A stretch of DNA of 64,000 nt from Prorocentrum cordatum (GCA_963575745.1 CAUYUJ010016359.1:43501-107500), one strand, 5' to 3'. Counted from the first letter of the stretch, positions 43,641-53,370 are shown. The notes: a model not told the origin generated them from the sequence alone. Numbers and translations are program-made.

Positions 43641-44714
43641 CAGGAGGGAGGGTTTTTTCCTTCCTCAGGCGTCGGAGACGTCTAAGTAATAACCAGAACT
43701 GCATCTTAGGATATTGCGAATAATACAGGCAGGATGTCTCTGAGGGTCCCCGGAGGCTCCCATAGGTCTCGTGGGGGCTTCCGTAGGCCTCCTGGTCACC
43801 AGAATTTTGAGCACCAAGAAAGCACCGAAACTGGAGGGTTTTCACGTGTCGGGCCCTGGGAGGCAATACTCGTTCGACACTTCCCTGGCGTGTCGGGTAG
43901 ACCTTGTTGTTTCGATACTTCCCTGGGTGCTCGAACTTATGTCTTGCATGCGGTCCGGAGTACGATGGGAACGACGCAACCAGCCTGTGAACATGCGCTT
44001 TCGGCGCTCCGCATGGTCTTCTCGGATCGGCGCTCACCCCCCGCGATCCGTGTGCCTCTGGCGCCGCCCCTGGCGCGATCCGTGTGCCAGGGAGGGGGGG
44101 TTGCCGCGCCGATTCGAGCAGTCGGCGCGGAGTTCGAACGATTCTGTTTGTGCTGTTTGTCCCTCCTCTCCCGGGGGGCTCCTCACCACCCGCCAAACCG
44201 TCCCAACCCAACCCGAAGGCCTCAAACTGACCTCCATTTCCAGTGGGGGGGGGGTCGGGGAACATCGAGGAAGCACATCTGGAACTCGCCCCCCCCCCAA
44301 CCCGAAATTCGGGTCTTCGGGTTGGGTTGGGGTGGTCTGGAAGGTAGTCAGTTAGGTCGCGCCCCTGCTGCACCCTTGCCTCGCGCTCGCCCCTCTGCTG
44401 GGCCTCCCGGGGCGCCCGCCTCGTCGCGGCTGGCTTCGCCGTGGAGTGCTGGCTCGAAAACGCTCCCTGGGCGTGCCCTCCTCCCTCCTCCTCCCATCTC
44501 CTCCCTCCTCCTCGCTCCTCCTCCTCGGGGGTGCTCGACGGCCGTCGGGGTGCGTCTGGGCCGTCCTGGCCGCGCCCTCTCGCGCTGGGCGCGCGCGCGC
44601 AGGGGCCTCGCCGGCAGCAAGGGCCGCCCCGCCAGCGCCGGCGCCGCGCGCGGGAAGCCAGGCGGCCTGGGCGTCGGGGGCGGGGGCGCCATGTCACGAG
44701 GGGGCGGCCCTCCT
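43641..44714. other. Gene-free sequence with a dispersed block
   Basis: 43799-43897 (AGCACCAAGAAAGCACCGAAAC...GTGTCGGGCCCTGGGAGGCA) aligns with 57819-57903. 44000-44090 shares a GGCGCTCCGC...GATCGGCGCT block with 62140-62220. No gene. Confidence 0.5.
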
Positions 44715-44900
44715 CCTCCTCCTCCTCCTCCTCCTCCTCCTCCTCCCTCCTCCTCCTCCTCCTCCTCCTCTCCCCTCCCTCCTTCCCTCCCCGCCCCGCC
44801 CCGCCCTTCCTCCGCCTCCCCGCTACCTCCCCTCCTCCGCCTCACCCTCCTCTCTCCTCTCTCCTCTTCCTCCTCCTTCTCCTCCTACCCCTCCTTCCAG
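44715..44900. repeat. (CTC)n tract
   Basis: CTC/CCTCC tract preceding the CTTGGG clusters. Confidence 0.88.
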
Positions 44901-44919
44901 ATACCCCGTGCTTCACCAT

Positions 44920-45480
44920 CAGACGTCTTGGGAGCCTCTTGGGCCGTCTTGGGCCAGCTTCGAGCCAACTTCGGCCATCTTGGTGGGTTCCTGGCACGTC
45001 TGACGCCGTCGGGAGCCGTCTTGGGGGCCTTTCTAGGCCGACTGGGGGGCCCTCTTGGGTCACTTCGGGGCCGTCTTGGAGGCCATCTTGGGCGTCTTGG
45101 AGGCCACCTTGGGCGTGTTGAAGGCCTTTTGGGCCATCTTGGGGCCCTCTTGGAGCCGTCTTGGAGGCCACTCGGGCCGTCATGGGGCCCTCTTGGGGGC
45201 CTCTCGGGCGATCTTGGGGGCCTCTTGGGCCGTCTTGAGCCGTCGGAATGCCGAGAAGAAGCAAATTCCCAAATCGTTCAAAATGACAAATCAATGATTT
45301 CCGCCTCTTCGGGCCTTCCTGGAGGACCTCTTGGAAGCCTCTTGGGCCGTCTGGGAGGCCTCTGGGGGGCCTCTTGGGCCGTCTTGGACTCTCTTGGGCC
45401 GTCTTGGAGGCCGTCTTGGACCATCTTGGGCGGACTTGGAGGCCATCTTGGGCCATCTTCGCGATTTTTTGAGGATATCC
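44920..45480 (+). repeat. CTTGGG minisatellite cluster 7
   Basis: Two array blocks flank the core at about 45235-45310 (GTCGGAATGCCGAGAAGAAG...GACAAATCAATGATTT). Confidence 0.88.
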
Positions 45481-45779
45481 CGAGCGAAACGGCCGTTTCA
45501 GGCATTGACTGATGCAGTTTCCGGGTGGCTGGCGGGACGTGCCGGAGCCCCAGTAGGAGTTCTTTTAGAAAAAGAACCAAAACCAAAAGCCATATAGTTC
45601 GGCACGCCAGGCACCCCTGCGATGAATCGACAGGGGGCGGCGGATCGAAGACGCCTACGGCGAATCACCGCCGCCCCCTGCCTTTGTGGAAGCGCCTATG
45701 TGGCCGAACGTTGAGGCCAGACCTGCCAAGCTATTGGACCATGTGTTCCCCGAATCGGTTTGGAAAGTTTCGGGGAACA

Positions 45780-46100
45780 CGTGGGCATCTTGAAGGTCAT
45801 CTTGGCCGTCTGGAGGCCATTTTGACCCTTTCTGGCCTTCTCGGAGGACGTCTTGGAGGGCTCTTAGACCGTCTTGGAGGCCATCTTGAGCGTCTTGGAG
45901 ACCTCTTGGGCCGTCTTGGGGGCCTCTTTGGGCCGTGTCTTGGGCCTCTTGGGCGATCTTTGGGGGCACTTGGGCCGTCTCGGGCCGTCGGAAGGCAGAA
46001 CAAAAACAAATGCCACAATCCTTCAAAAACCCATGGGAAATCAATGATTTTGGCCTTTTCGGGCATTCCTGGAGACCCTCTTGGAGTGAACGGCCGAACC
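45780..46100 (+). repeat. CTTGGG minisatellite cluster 8
   Basis: Array followed by the core at about 45985-46070 (GTCGGAAGGCAGAACAAAAA...CCATGGGAAATCAATGATTT), the cleanest copy of the core. Confidence 0.88.
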
Positions 46101-46239
46101 GTGCGAAGGAGGGAGGAGGAGAAGGAGGAGGCTGGATGGATGTTTGAGGGAGTGGGGAGGAGGACAGAGGAGGAGGACGAGAAGGAGTAGGAGGAGGAAG
46201 GAGGTTCAGGAGCAGGAGGGCGAGCAACAGGGCCAGGTG

Positions 46240-46910
46240 TCTTTTTGAATGCCTCTTGGGATATCTCCTGGGCGCTTCTTGGAGGCCTTTTGGGACGTCT
46301 TGGGGGTCTCGGTGGTCCTGGGCGGCTCTTGGGCGTCTCAGGTGCCTCGGGGGGGCCTTTTGGGGCCGCTGTTGGTCCTCTTGGTGGCCTCCTAGGGGCC
46401 CCTTCTTGGGGCCATCTTGGAACCATTTTGGAGCCATCTTGGGGCCTCTTGGGGCCTCCTGAGCGCCTCTTGGGGCCATCTTGGAGGACATCGATCAAAG
46501 AAGGGGGGTTCCTTCATTAGCCTCCCCACTACGGAGCCCCAAAATCACTTCTTGGAACGCTCTTGAGCGCTCTTGGGGCCGTCTTGGGGCTCTCCCGGGC
46601 CTCTCTTGGGGCCCTCATGGGCCCTCTTGGAGCTGCCGGGAGGCCTCGGAAGGCCATCGGAAGCGAAAAGGCGAAAAGGCAAAATCCATTGAATGTGCGT
46701 TGGTTTTTGAAGGATTTTGGCTTCTTGGCGGCCTCCTGGGGAGGATCCTTGGCCGCGCGGAGCCGTCTTGAAGCGGTTTGGGGGCCTCTTGGAGCATATG
46801 GGGAGCCATCTTGACGCATATTGGAATATTTTGGCCAGTTTGGGAGGTCATCTTGGGCTGTCTGAGGCCCTCTTGGAGCCATCCTGAACCATTTTGGACG
46901 CTCCAATTAC
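46240..46910 (+). repeat. CTTGGG minisatellite clusters 9 and 10
   Basis: Arrays at 46240-46500 and 46545-46910, with a core-like block at about 46650-46720 (ATCGGAAGCGAAAAGGCG). Confidence 0.85.
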
Positions 46911-47041
46911 CCGCGGTCGGCCTCGTCCATGTCCAGGGGATGGGGTAAGGGGCAGGGGTGAACCCCTCCCCGAAGGGGAAGAGGGAGGGGAGGAAGAGGA
47001 AACGCCCTAAACCACCTACGCCTAGAGGGCTGGTGGGATTC
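46891..47041 (+). repeat. Dispersed repeat shared with 29362-29507
   Basis: About 150 bp with the same order of blocks as 29362-29507, ending GAGGGCTGGTGGGATTCGAG. Confidence 0.75.
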
Positions 47042-47049
47042 GAGCCCCG

Positions 47050-47420
47050 ACGCCCAACACACACAAACACACACACATACACACACACACACATACACCA
47101 CACACACCACACACAAATACACACACACACGACACCACTTCACTCAACACAATATAGCACAACACAACACAACACGACACGACACGACACGACACGCATA
47201 CAACACAACACACAACACAACACACAACACAACACACAACACAAAACACAACACACAACACGCAACACACAGCACACAACACACAGAACACAAGACACAC
47301 AACACACGACGCACGACACACGACGCACGACACACGACACACACGACACACATAACACAACACACAACACACAACACACAACACAAAACACAGCACAACG
47401 CAACACAAAACAACATACGC
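47050..47420. repeat. ACACAAC/ACACGAC microsatellite
   Basis: About 370 bases of C/A repeats with period 5-7 and occasional G. Its reverse complement gives the false Cys/Val-rich frames on the minus strand. Confidence 0.93.
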
Positions 47421-48094
47421 ACACACGCACTTGTTTCGGTCGTTGCGGCCCAGCGACTCGTCAGGGCGTCGGGCGGAAACCCAACTCGTTGGGTGCTTGC
47501 CCAAATGAGCTTGACAACGAACACTCTGTCGTAACGGCGACTGGGGGGCTGGAGCAGGGAGCCTGAGTTCCGGCGAAGGGGGTTTGACTTGTCCCCCTTT
47601 GCGCCTTGAGCCGGTTTCCCTCCCCCTTTTCCTCCTTTTCCCCCTCGGTCGTCTTCTACGCCTGACCCAAAAACAGCAGGGGGACGTAGCGAGCAGTCAG
47701 CGCACAGGCCTCCAGAGCAGAGCGGGCGCGAGGACGGTGGTCCCTCTGTCGTTTTGCGCGCCCCGGAGCTATTGACCCCGTTCCCAGGAGGCTCTTCTTC
47801 TGCCTTCGTCGGTGCTGTGGGGTGTCTTGACGGCGCCGCTCGTGGAGGGAGCTCTGCACCTTCCAGCTGGTGCGTGGTCGTTTTTTTGGGCCCTGGAGCT
47901 CTTTGACCCCGTCCCAGTCGGCAGGGTGCGCTGGTGCGTGGTCGTTTGTCGTGGGCCCTGGAGCTCTTTGACCCCGTCCCATCGACCAGGTGCTCTCGGC
48001 ATCTTGGTTGCGCCAGGAGGTCTGGACCCGATCCCTGTTGGCAGGTGTCTTCACACCCGGAGAGAGCAGGCATCTTGTGGTCTGCACGGCAGGC
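47421..48094 (+). other. Upstream region of the DIRS-like element
   Basis: Contains a tandem duplication of GGGCCCTGGAGCTCTTTGAC-CCCGTCCCA (about 47888 and 47956) with the preceding GCTGGTGCGTGGTCGTTT. A CAG at 48090-48092 just before the leader relict could serve as a trans-splice acceptor. No terminal repeat matching the 3' side was found by eye. Confidence 0.4.
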
Positions 48095-48116
48095 TCCGTA
48101 GCCATTTTGGCTCAAG
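48095..48116 (+). other. Relict dinoflagellate spliced-leader sequence (copy 2)
   Basis: Exact 22-base leader (T + CCGTAGCCATTTTGGCTCAA + G), in the same orientation as the DIRS-like gag and 193 bases before its first ATG. The following bases are CCATC, so it is not a leader RNA gene. It indicates that the element, or its ancestor, passed through a trans-spliced mRNA. Confidence 0.95.
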
Positions 48117-48309
48117 CCATCTGGGTTCAGGTGGCTCACAGGGTGGCCTGAAAGAGAGTGACGTGCAACCAGACTTATCCCTACCAGTGCTAGGCTTAGC
48201 TCGACGAACGATTCGCCTGGCAAACCCAGAGAAGCAGAGCAGTGGTGCCTCATCAGCACCTGCTGCATCTGTTCTCACCCCGCAGACCCAGCAATCACCC
48301 CCCCAAGCC

Positions 48310-49374
48310 ATGCAGCAGGACGTCCTGGACATGGTTGGGCCCGAGTATTCTGCCGAGGTGGTGGCCAAGCTTTTAGCAGTAGCGCCTGAAAAGGTGAATG
48401 CTGCAGACAAGCTGGCAAAAGCGGGTCTCGAGGGACTCCCGTTCCACATGCAGGCAGAGGAGCTGGTGTGGCGGGTTTTGCACGCAGAGAACGTTGCCGC
48501 TGAAAAGGACCAGCGGAAATCGTTCTCGTACATAGACCTGACGGCCAAAGAGGTCTTGCCACTGTGGCTTCCTTCGGATACAATCGGAGGGAAAGCGCTC
48601 ACGGGAGGCGAATGGGGTACACCGCTAGACCCGTCGACCTCTGTGGCGACGCTTGGCCAACTCACCAGTGCCTTGCGGAGTGCTGCAGCAACCCGCCGGT
48701 TCTTCAGGTCGTTCGTGCAGTGGACAACGGCGTTTGACAGGTACGCAGTGGCAGCGGTGGCCATGAAACAGCTTACATGGGCAACCGTTGTGTGCTACAA
48801 GGACGAGTTGGCAAAGTTGGTGGGGCAGAACAAGTCCATCCAGCACAACCAGTTCTTAGTCATCTTATACGATGACCTGTTCCGGAGGGAGTTGGCAAAG
48901 AGAGCGTCCATGTCGGAGCCAAAGTTGGACATCCAGAAGGAGTTCCGCTCCATTGACAAGAATATTTTGGAAGCGGCCACCTTGCGCTTGGACGCCGTGC
49001 TCGTGCAGGCGGGCCTGAGGTCGGGGTACGGGCCCTCGTCGCCATCTGGACTTGCAGCCCCGTTGCCGGCATCCCTTGAGTCAGTCATGGCAAAGCAGCA
49101 CGCGGCGGCCGACGCCATCCAGCAGAGGACGGAGCAGGCCAGCAAAACCCTCGCGCAGCACCAGCAGCAGCTCAACCAGGCGAAGCAGCAGCACGCGTGG
49201 TTGCAGAAGCAGCAGGCCGATTTGAAGGGCGGCAAAGGCGGTGGCGGGAAGAAAGGAGGCGACAACACGAACTGGCAGTGGGTCGAGGGCGAGGGGTACG
49301 TCAGCAACAAGCGCAAGAAGTTCCACGACTTCAAGAGCAGCAAGAAGAAGGGAGGCAAGGGCGATGCACGGTGA
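48310..49374 (+). CDS. DIRS-like element gag-like protein
   Basis: Predicted 354 aa from the first ATG after the spliced-leader relict. The N-terminal ~250 aa are ordinary globular sequence. Residues about 255-305 are Gln/Ala/Lys-rich (TLAQHQQQLNQAKQQHAWLQ) and likely helical or coiled. The tail is basic, Gly/Lys-rich (GGKGGGGKKGG...KKKGGKGDAR), suited to nucleic-acid binding. Position before RT suggests a nucleocapsid role (inference). The frame is open back to 47812, but the leader position argues for the start at 48310. Confidence 0.75.
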   Translation: MQQDVLDMVGPEYSAEVVAKLLAVAPEKVNAADKLAKAGLEGLPFHMQAEELVWRVLHAENVAAEKDQRKSFSYIDLTAKEVLPLWLPSDTIGGKALTGGEWGTPLDPSTSVATLGQLTSALRSAAATRRFFRSFVQWTTAFDRYAVAAVAMKQLTWATVVCYKDELAKLVGQNKSIQHNQFLVILYDDLFRRELAKRASMSEPKLDIQKEFRSIDKNILEAATLRLDAVLVQAGLRSGYGPSSPSGLAAPLPASLESVMAKQHAAADAIQQRTEQASKTLAQHQQQLNQAKQQHAWLQKQQADLKGGKGGGGKKGGDNTNWQWVEGEGYVSNKRKKFHDFKSSKKKGGKGDAR

Positions 49375-50191
49375 CTATCTTCTGAAGACTCAGACGATTC
49401 AGAAGGTAGCAGTGGAGGCGCTATTGCTTTACCTAGACAGGGAGAGTTGCTGGCTGACCCTGAGAATCCTTTTGTACCCAGTGGTCCCGGTGCCCCCAAG
49501 GGGCTCAGTTTTGGAGCATATCGCATTCGCGTTCGGAGCACGGCACCCGGACGAAGAGGTTGCCTTGCACGGCGCTCTCAATGAGAAAGTTCGTTTAGCT
49601 TTGGATTGGGAGGGCGAGTGCGAAGCAGCAGATATTGACACTTTCCGCCTGGCGGCGTTCAGGGAACTTGAACATCGGGCGGCCCGCTGTGCTCGCGATC
49701 ACCTGCACGGAGAACGGCAGAATATTTCGAGTAATCCTGTGGCCAAGCGGCTGAATTATTCGTTGTTTCACTCATTGTTTACTGAGTTGAATTATAGAGA
49801 ACTGGACCCATCTTTAATGGATGATCTGTGTGGTTTCCCGTTAATCGGACAACTCCCATGCTGCGGCCCGGGCGCGAGGCCAGACGGCAAGCCCACCTGG
49901 AACCCCGTAGGGGTAGACCAGTTGAGGCGGGAGCGCATTGAAAGGAACATGATAATCATAGACCAGATGCGACCCAGCGAGTGGGGCGACGACATCATGC
50001 AACTTACCCAGGAGGACGCTCGAGAAGGGTTTTGCTCGTGCCCTCAACTCTTGTCGTTTGACATAGTGCAGTCAAAGACCCTAGCGAGGCGTTTTCCCGC
50101 GAGGGAAGAGCGCCGAAAGGGTGGCGCACTAGACCAACATATGACGAGACGGAAGGAGGGCAGAACAAGGCAACGTTCATTCTTGACATAG
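49364..50191 (+). CDS. DIRS-like ORF2, N-terminal region before RT
   Basis: Predicted 275 aa; its ATG overlaps the gag stop by 11 bases (ATGCACGGTGA). Contains LCGFPLIGQL and LARRFPAREER; the latter reads like the lead-in to the RT fingers, with the continuation (WRTRPTYDETEGGQNKAT) in the -1 frame. The crossing point coincides with AAAGGGT at 50116-50122. The last ~25 residues in this frame are probably out of frame with the true product. Confidence 0.6.
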   Translation: MHGDYLLKTQTIQKVAVEALLLYLDRESCWLTLRILLYPVVPVPPRGSVLEHIAFAFGARHPDEEVALHGALNEKVRLALDWEGECEAADIDTFRLAAFRELEHRAARCARDHLHGERQNISSNPVAKRLNYSLFHSLFTELNYRELDPSLMDDLCGFPLIGQLPCCGPGARPDGKPTWNPVGVDQLRRERIERNMIIIDQMRPSEWGDDIMQLTQEDAREGFCSCPQLLSFDIVQSKTLARRFPAREERRKGGALDQHMTRRKEGRTRQRSFLT

Positions 50192-51312
50192 CCAAGCGCG
50201 ATGGCATTGGGGAGTTGGTTACGGCAGTGCTTCATTTTCTTCGTCATCATGCGGAACCTCGGCTCTGGAAGCGCGACGTTTCCAAAGCGTACCGGCGTGT
50301 TCCAATAGCGAGCGAGCACGAGGAATTCTCCTGGTTCGTGTTCACATGGAATGGCAACTTGTGACGTGCTCGTCACTACGGCATGATGTTCGGAGCATCA
50401 GCTGCGAACGCAGCGTGGCACAGGTTGGGGAGCTTTATCCGGCACGTCGTCCTGGTCAAGTTCCGTGCTCCTCTTTTCCGATACGTCGATGATTTCTTTG
50501 GCGCGTCGCGGAGGGGAGTAGGAATAACAGGGGGCCGGTTGGTAGCGGAGGTCCTTCGTTTGTTGGGGCTCGTTACAGATCCAGCCAAGGGCGTGGGCGA
50601 TACTCTCGCGCTACCCGTTTTGGGTGCGGTAGTAGAGGTACATTTGGAAGATGGAGCAGCGTCGCCCACCGTAGCTCAGGACAAAGCACGGCGGTGGTTC
50701 AGGGACCTTGAAATTCAGCTTCAACTTGGATGTGTGCAGCCGCATGAAGCTATCCGTACTGCGGGTCGTTTAGGGTCAGCAATCACATCGCCCAGGTGCA
50801 ATGTAGGAAGGGCTTTCGTTAAGCCGTACTTCGCGCCGGCCTTCGCGCCTCTCCCGGGCATGCCACCATTGCTTAGGCGAGCAAATCTGTTCTGGCAGCA
50901 CTACCTCGTCCTACGCCCTCCACATCGCCGGTTTGCGGAGGTGTTCCGGAGGCGCAGGGTCACGATGTTCACAGACGCGTCGGGGGAATCTCGGTGCGTT
51001 GCTGCAGTGGCAGCGCTCCATGGGCCAGGGGGCCACTGCACCTGGTTGTGGACGCGCGCCACAGTTTCTCCGCAGATCTGGGCTTTACTGCTGGACAGAG
51101 ACGACAACCAGATAGGTTACCGAGAGTTCCTTGGTTTCGTTCTCGGTTATCATAGCTTTGGCATCGCAGAAGCAATGGCCATGGACTTCATTGACAACGA
51201 TGGCGTACTCCATGCGCTGATCAACGGGAGCGGCCGCGCTCCAGAGTTGAATTTTGGCGTAGGAAAGACATTGTGTGCGGTTTCAACCACATCAGTCATC
51301 TGGGTGGTTTGA
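50062..51312 (+). CDS. DIRS-like reverse transcriptase-RNase H, one in-frame stop
   Basis: RT motifs in order: FILDIAKRDG, motif A WKRDVSKAYRRVP, motif B ARHYGMMFGAS, motif C FRYVDDF (Asp pair at 50488-50493). RNase H follows: TDAS near 50970, a Glu in YREFLGF near 51122, and DNDGVLHAL near 51196. The frame is open from 50062 but has TGA at 50362-50364, between motifs A and B (WNGNL-stop-RARHYG); an ATG at 50383 reopens it. The RT core is therefore split, which implies a dead copy, stop read-through or a sequence error. The role would be copying element RNA to DNA. Confidence 0.8.
50116..50122 (+). promoter_or_regulatory. Candidate -1 ribosomal frameshift site
   Basis: A AAG GGT has the X XXY YYZ form in the correct phase for ORF2 (codons CGA AAG GGT). 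Slipping back one base joins EERRKG to WRTRPTYDETEGG of the RT frame. A one-base mutation is the alternative. Confidence 0.4.
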
Positions 51313-51587
51313 CGGCCGCCGAGCTCAAAGGAGTCGCGGACTCGCCGGTGCTTCAGGCTGCGTTGGAACGCTTGCTGGCACGTGCGTCACTGGTGCAGCC
51401 GACGGCGCAGCTGAGCCGCGCAGGAGCGCAGGCCCGGCCAGCGACGTCATCTGCTGAGAGTTTTGTTGACTCTATATCACCGCAGGTAGCGCAGGAACTT
51501 GAAAGCCATGTTCTAGCAGAGCTGAAGGGCATGGGCATTACGGACCTGGACCAGGGAGCGAGACCATGGAGGTCATCAATAAGTTGA
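51252..51587 (+). CDS. Third-frame segment between RNase H and recombinase
   Basis: Open stretch in another phase, reading FWRRKDIVCGFNHISHLGGL...AELKG and continuing with Ala/Ser-rich sequence. It overlaps the end of RNase H and the start of the recombinase. It may be the N-terminal linker of the recombinase ORF displaced by a frameshift. No domain recognised. Confidence 0.35.
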   Translation, partial: FWRRKDIVCGFNHISHLGGLTAAELKGVADSPVLQAALERLLARASLVQPTAQLSRAGAQARPATSSAESFVDSISPQVAQELESHVLAELKGMGITDLDQGARPWRSSIS

Positions 51588-52612
51588 AGGCTGCGAGGGA
51601 ACAGGGATGCAATCCTTTGAGTGTGCTCCAAGAGAGAGCGAAGCTCCTTACAATGGAGTCGGCTAGAGCATCGCTAGCAAGTGTCTCAAGTGCCCTCCGT
51701 GCCTGGCACACCTTCGCAGTCTATATTCAGGGGCTTCCAGCTCGTGCTACTCTACCACCGCGCTCAGAGGCCCAGGCGTGCGAGTTTCTGGCAATTTTCC
51801 GGTCGGGGAAAACAGCCAGCAACTACGTCGGGTACGTGAGGTGGACCTGCGTCCACTTGGGCCTGGGCGTTTCATGGTGTGGCGAGGAGGTGAAGCAGAC
51901 CCTGGCAGGAGTAAATAAGAGAGCTATGCGGTTCACAGGTGGACCAGCCAGAGTCTCTCAACTGCTCACATCGCCAATCCTTAACAAAGTAGTGCAGCTT
52001 GCTGACGCAGCGAACGTGCAAGGTGGCTTCCAGGAGCTAGCGATAATCAGCTGGGCGTTTCTCTTGAGAGTTCAGTCAGAGGGAATCCCGCTGGAAGCTG
52101 GAGCTGCGCGGGAGGAAGGTGCGTTGCCGGCAGGGAGGCATTCTTCAGTCTGGATTGCAGACGGAGCATTGCACCTGCTTTTCCGGCGAAGGAAGCACCG
52201 TCCAGCCGGCTCCCATCTCGCCAGAAAGTGTTCGTGTACTCGCACAGGCGAACGCTTGTGCCCTGTGCACAGGCTAGGAGCGTTCTTACAATGCAGAGTT
52301 TGCGGTCAGAGATTGTTGAATTTCAGCGGCAGCGTCTTTGTCAGCGCTTTGCGGCGATTTCTCACCCTGGCATTGGTACTGGGAGCGGCTGCCTTCTCCC
52401 TGAAGTCGTTCCGGGCAGGGAGAGCGACTGAATTGGCAAGTCAGGGCGAGTCCCTAGGTGCCATATTGGCAGCAGGCGAGTGGAAATCATCGCAGTTTCT
52501 CAGATATGTTGACATCGACGCAGTCGAGCAACAGGTCTTGTTCGATAGAGCCGTGAATTCTGACAGCGACACGGGGGCTGGTGATGCTGCAGTCGCGAAT
52601 GCAGTAGTTTGA
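51566..52612 (+). CDS. DIRS-like tyrosine recombinase
   Basis: 348 aa. Residues about 25-125 resemble the N-terminal core-binding domain (SSALRAWHTFAVYIQG...SNYVGYVRW). In the catalytic domain R168 (FLLRVQSEG) fits the first Arg. K210 lies in RRRKHRPAGSHL. The HxxR box is replaced by K280-S-F-R283 in SLKSFRAGRATELA. W306 lies in GEW, and the nucleophile is probably Y314 in SSQFLRYVD. C222, C224, C232 and H235 form a small Cys/His cluster. Expected role: integrating circular element DNA. The ATG overlaps the previous frame. Confidence 0.8.
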   Translation: MEVINKLKAAREQGCNPLSVLQERAKLLTMESARASLASVSSALRAWHTFAVYIQGLPARATLPPRSEAQACEFLAIFRSGKTASNYVGYVRWTCVHLGLGVSWCGEEVKQTLAGVNKRAMRFTGGPARVSQLLTSPILNKVVQLADAANVQGGFQELAIISWAFLLRVQSEGIPLEAGAAREEGALPAGRHSSVWIADGALHLLFRRRKHRPAGSHLARKCSCTRTGERLCPVHRLGAFLQCRVCGQRLLNFSGSVFVSALRRFLTLALVLGAAAFSLKSFRAGRATELASQGESLGAILAAGEWKSSQFLRYVDIDAVEQQVLFDRAVNSDSDTGAGDAAVANAVV

Positions 52613-53144
52613 ATTTTCTCCTGAGCGGGCAGCTGAGCGGGGGGGGGGGCAAGCGACCCCCCCTCATCGCAGCTGTGCGGAATTGCCCAACGAGAGTCCG
52701 CGGAGAGCGGGAGAAAAGAGGCTTGTAGTTGAGGGTAAGAGTGAGGGGCGCGTGTTTCTGTGTGACAGAGTAAGACCGTTCAGGCACCTGAACAATCGTC
52801 TCGCGCGTGCTGCTGGGGTCACAGAGCGAGCGAGGGCAGTTGAGTTTGGGCGCCCGCGCGGCCAGAGCAGCGCGCGCGCAGTGTCGGCGGGAACAGCAAA
52901 ATGGAAAGACGGCCGGCCCCTCGCGGGGCAGTGGCAGGGCGGCGGCGGGGCAACACAGCGGGCAGCGGCCGCGCGGGCGGCGCCGCCGCCTGGCGGGGCG
53001 GGGGCCGCGGGCGGCGGGCAGCGGGGGCGAGGCAGCGGGCAGGGAGGCGCCACGCCCGAGCGGGCGGGCAAAAAAACCAGGCGCTCGCGGCGGCGGAGCC
53101 GCAGCGCCGCGCCAATGTTCGGCGGCGGGCCGCCAGAAGTCGAG
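52613..53144. other. Region downstream of the recombinase
   Basis: Begins with a G-run/C-run hairpin (about 52640-52668) and becomes very GC-rich from 52830. It may contain the 3' end of the DIRS-like element; no terminal repeat recognised. Confidence 0.4.
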
Positions 53145-53370
53145 CAGTGGCGAAGTGTCGTGGCGTGCCTAGAGGCCTGCCAAGCAATGTTCTAAGAACT
53201 TGTTGTGGCTTCCACGAAATGTTCTTGGAACATTTCTAACTGGGATTGCCTTGCTTTTACACATCGGATTTACGTTCTAAGAAAACGTTTTTGTTATTAG
53301 AACACTTTTTGGGGTTCTAAGAACACTTCGTGGTACGCCTATGGGACTGCTGAGACGGTCGGTCCCTGCT
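53145..53370 (+). mobile_element. Dispersed repeat L, copy 1
   Basis: 226 bp, homologous over its full length to 54479-54703. Contains hairpins of the form GTTCTAAGAAC and a TTCCACGAA/TTCGTGG pair. The ends are only weakly inverted (AGCAG...). Lower G+C than its surroundings. Confidence 0.72.

Larger units (their letters stand above)
48095..52612 (+). mobile_element. DIRS-like (tyrosine-recombinase) retrotransposon
   Basis: Order on the plus strand: spliced-leader relict, gag-like ORF, ORF2 leading into RT and RNase H, then tyrosine recombinase. RT plus tyrosine recombinase without an integrase defines DIRS-type elements. The listed span is leader to recombinase stop; real termini are unknown. 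Several frame changes and one stop in RT suggest an older or defective copy. Confidence 0.88.

Noticed and set aside
43734-45512. 592-aa plus-strand open frame
   Set aside because: Crosses a CTC array and a CTTGGG cluster; Gly/Leu/Pro repeats follow the minisatellite period.
47000-47060. tRNA or tRNA-derived SINE, from GGGATTCGAGCCCC
   Set aside because: The T-arm-like loop lacks a proper five-pair stem and no A-box or cloverleaf partner is present; the homologous copy at 29490 does not keep the motif.
48095-48200. Spliced-leader RNA gene
   Set aside because: A leader RNA gene needs a GT donor and intron after the leader; here CCATC follows, and TTCGG at the other copy.
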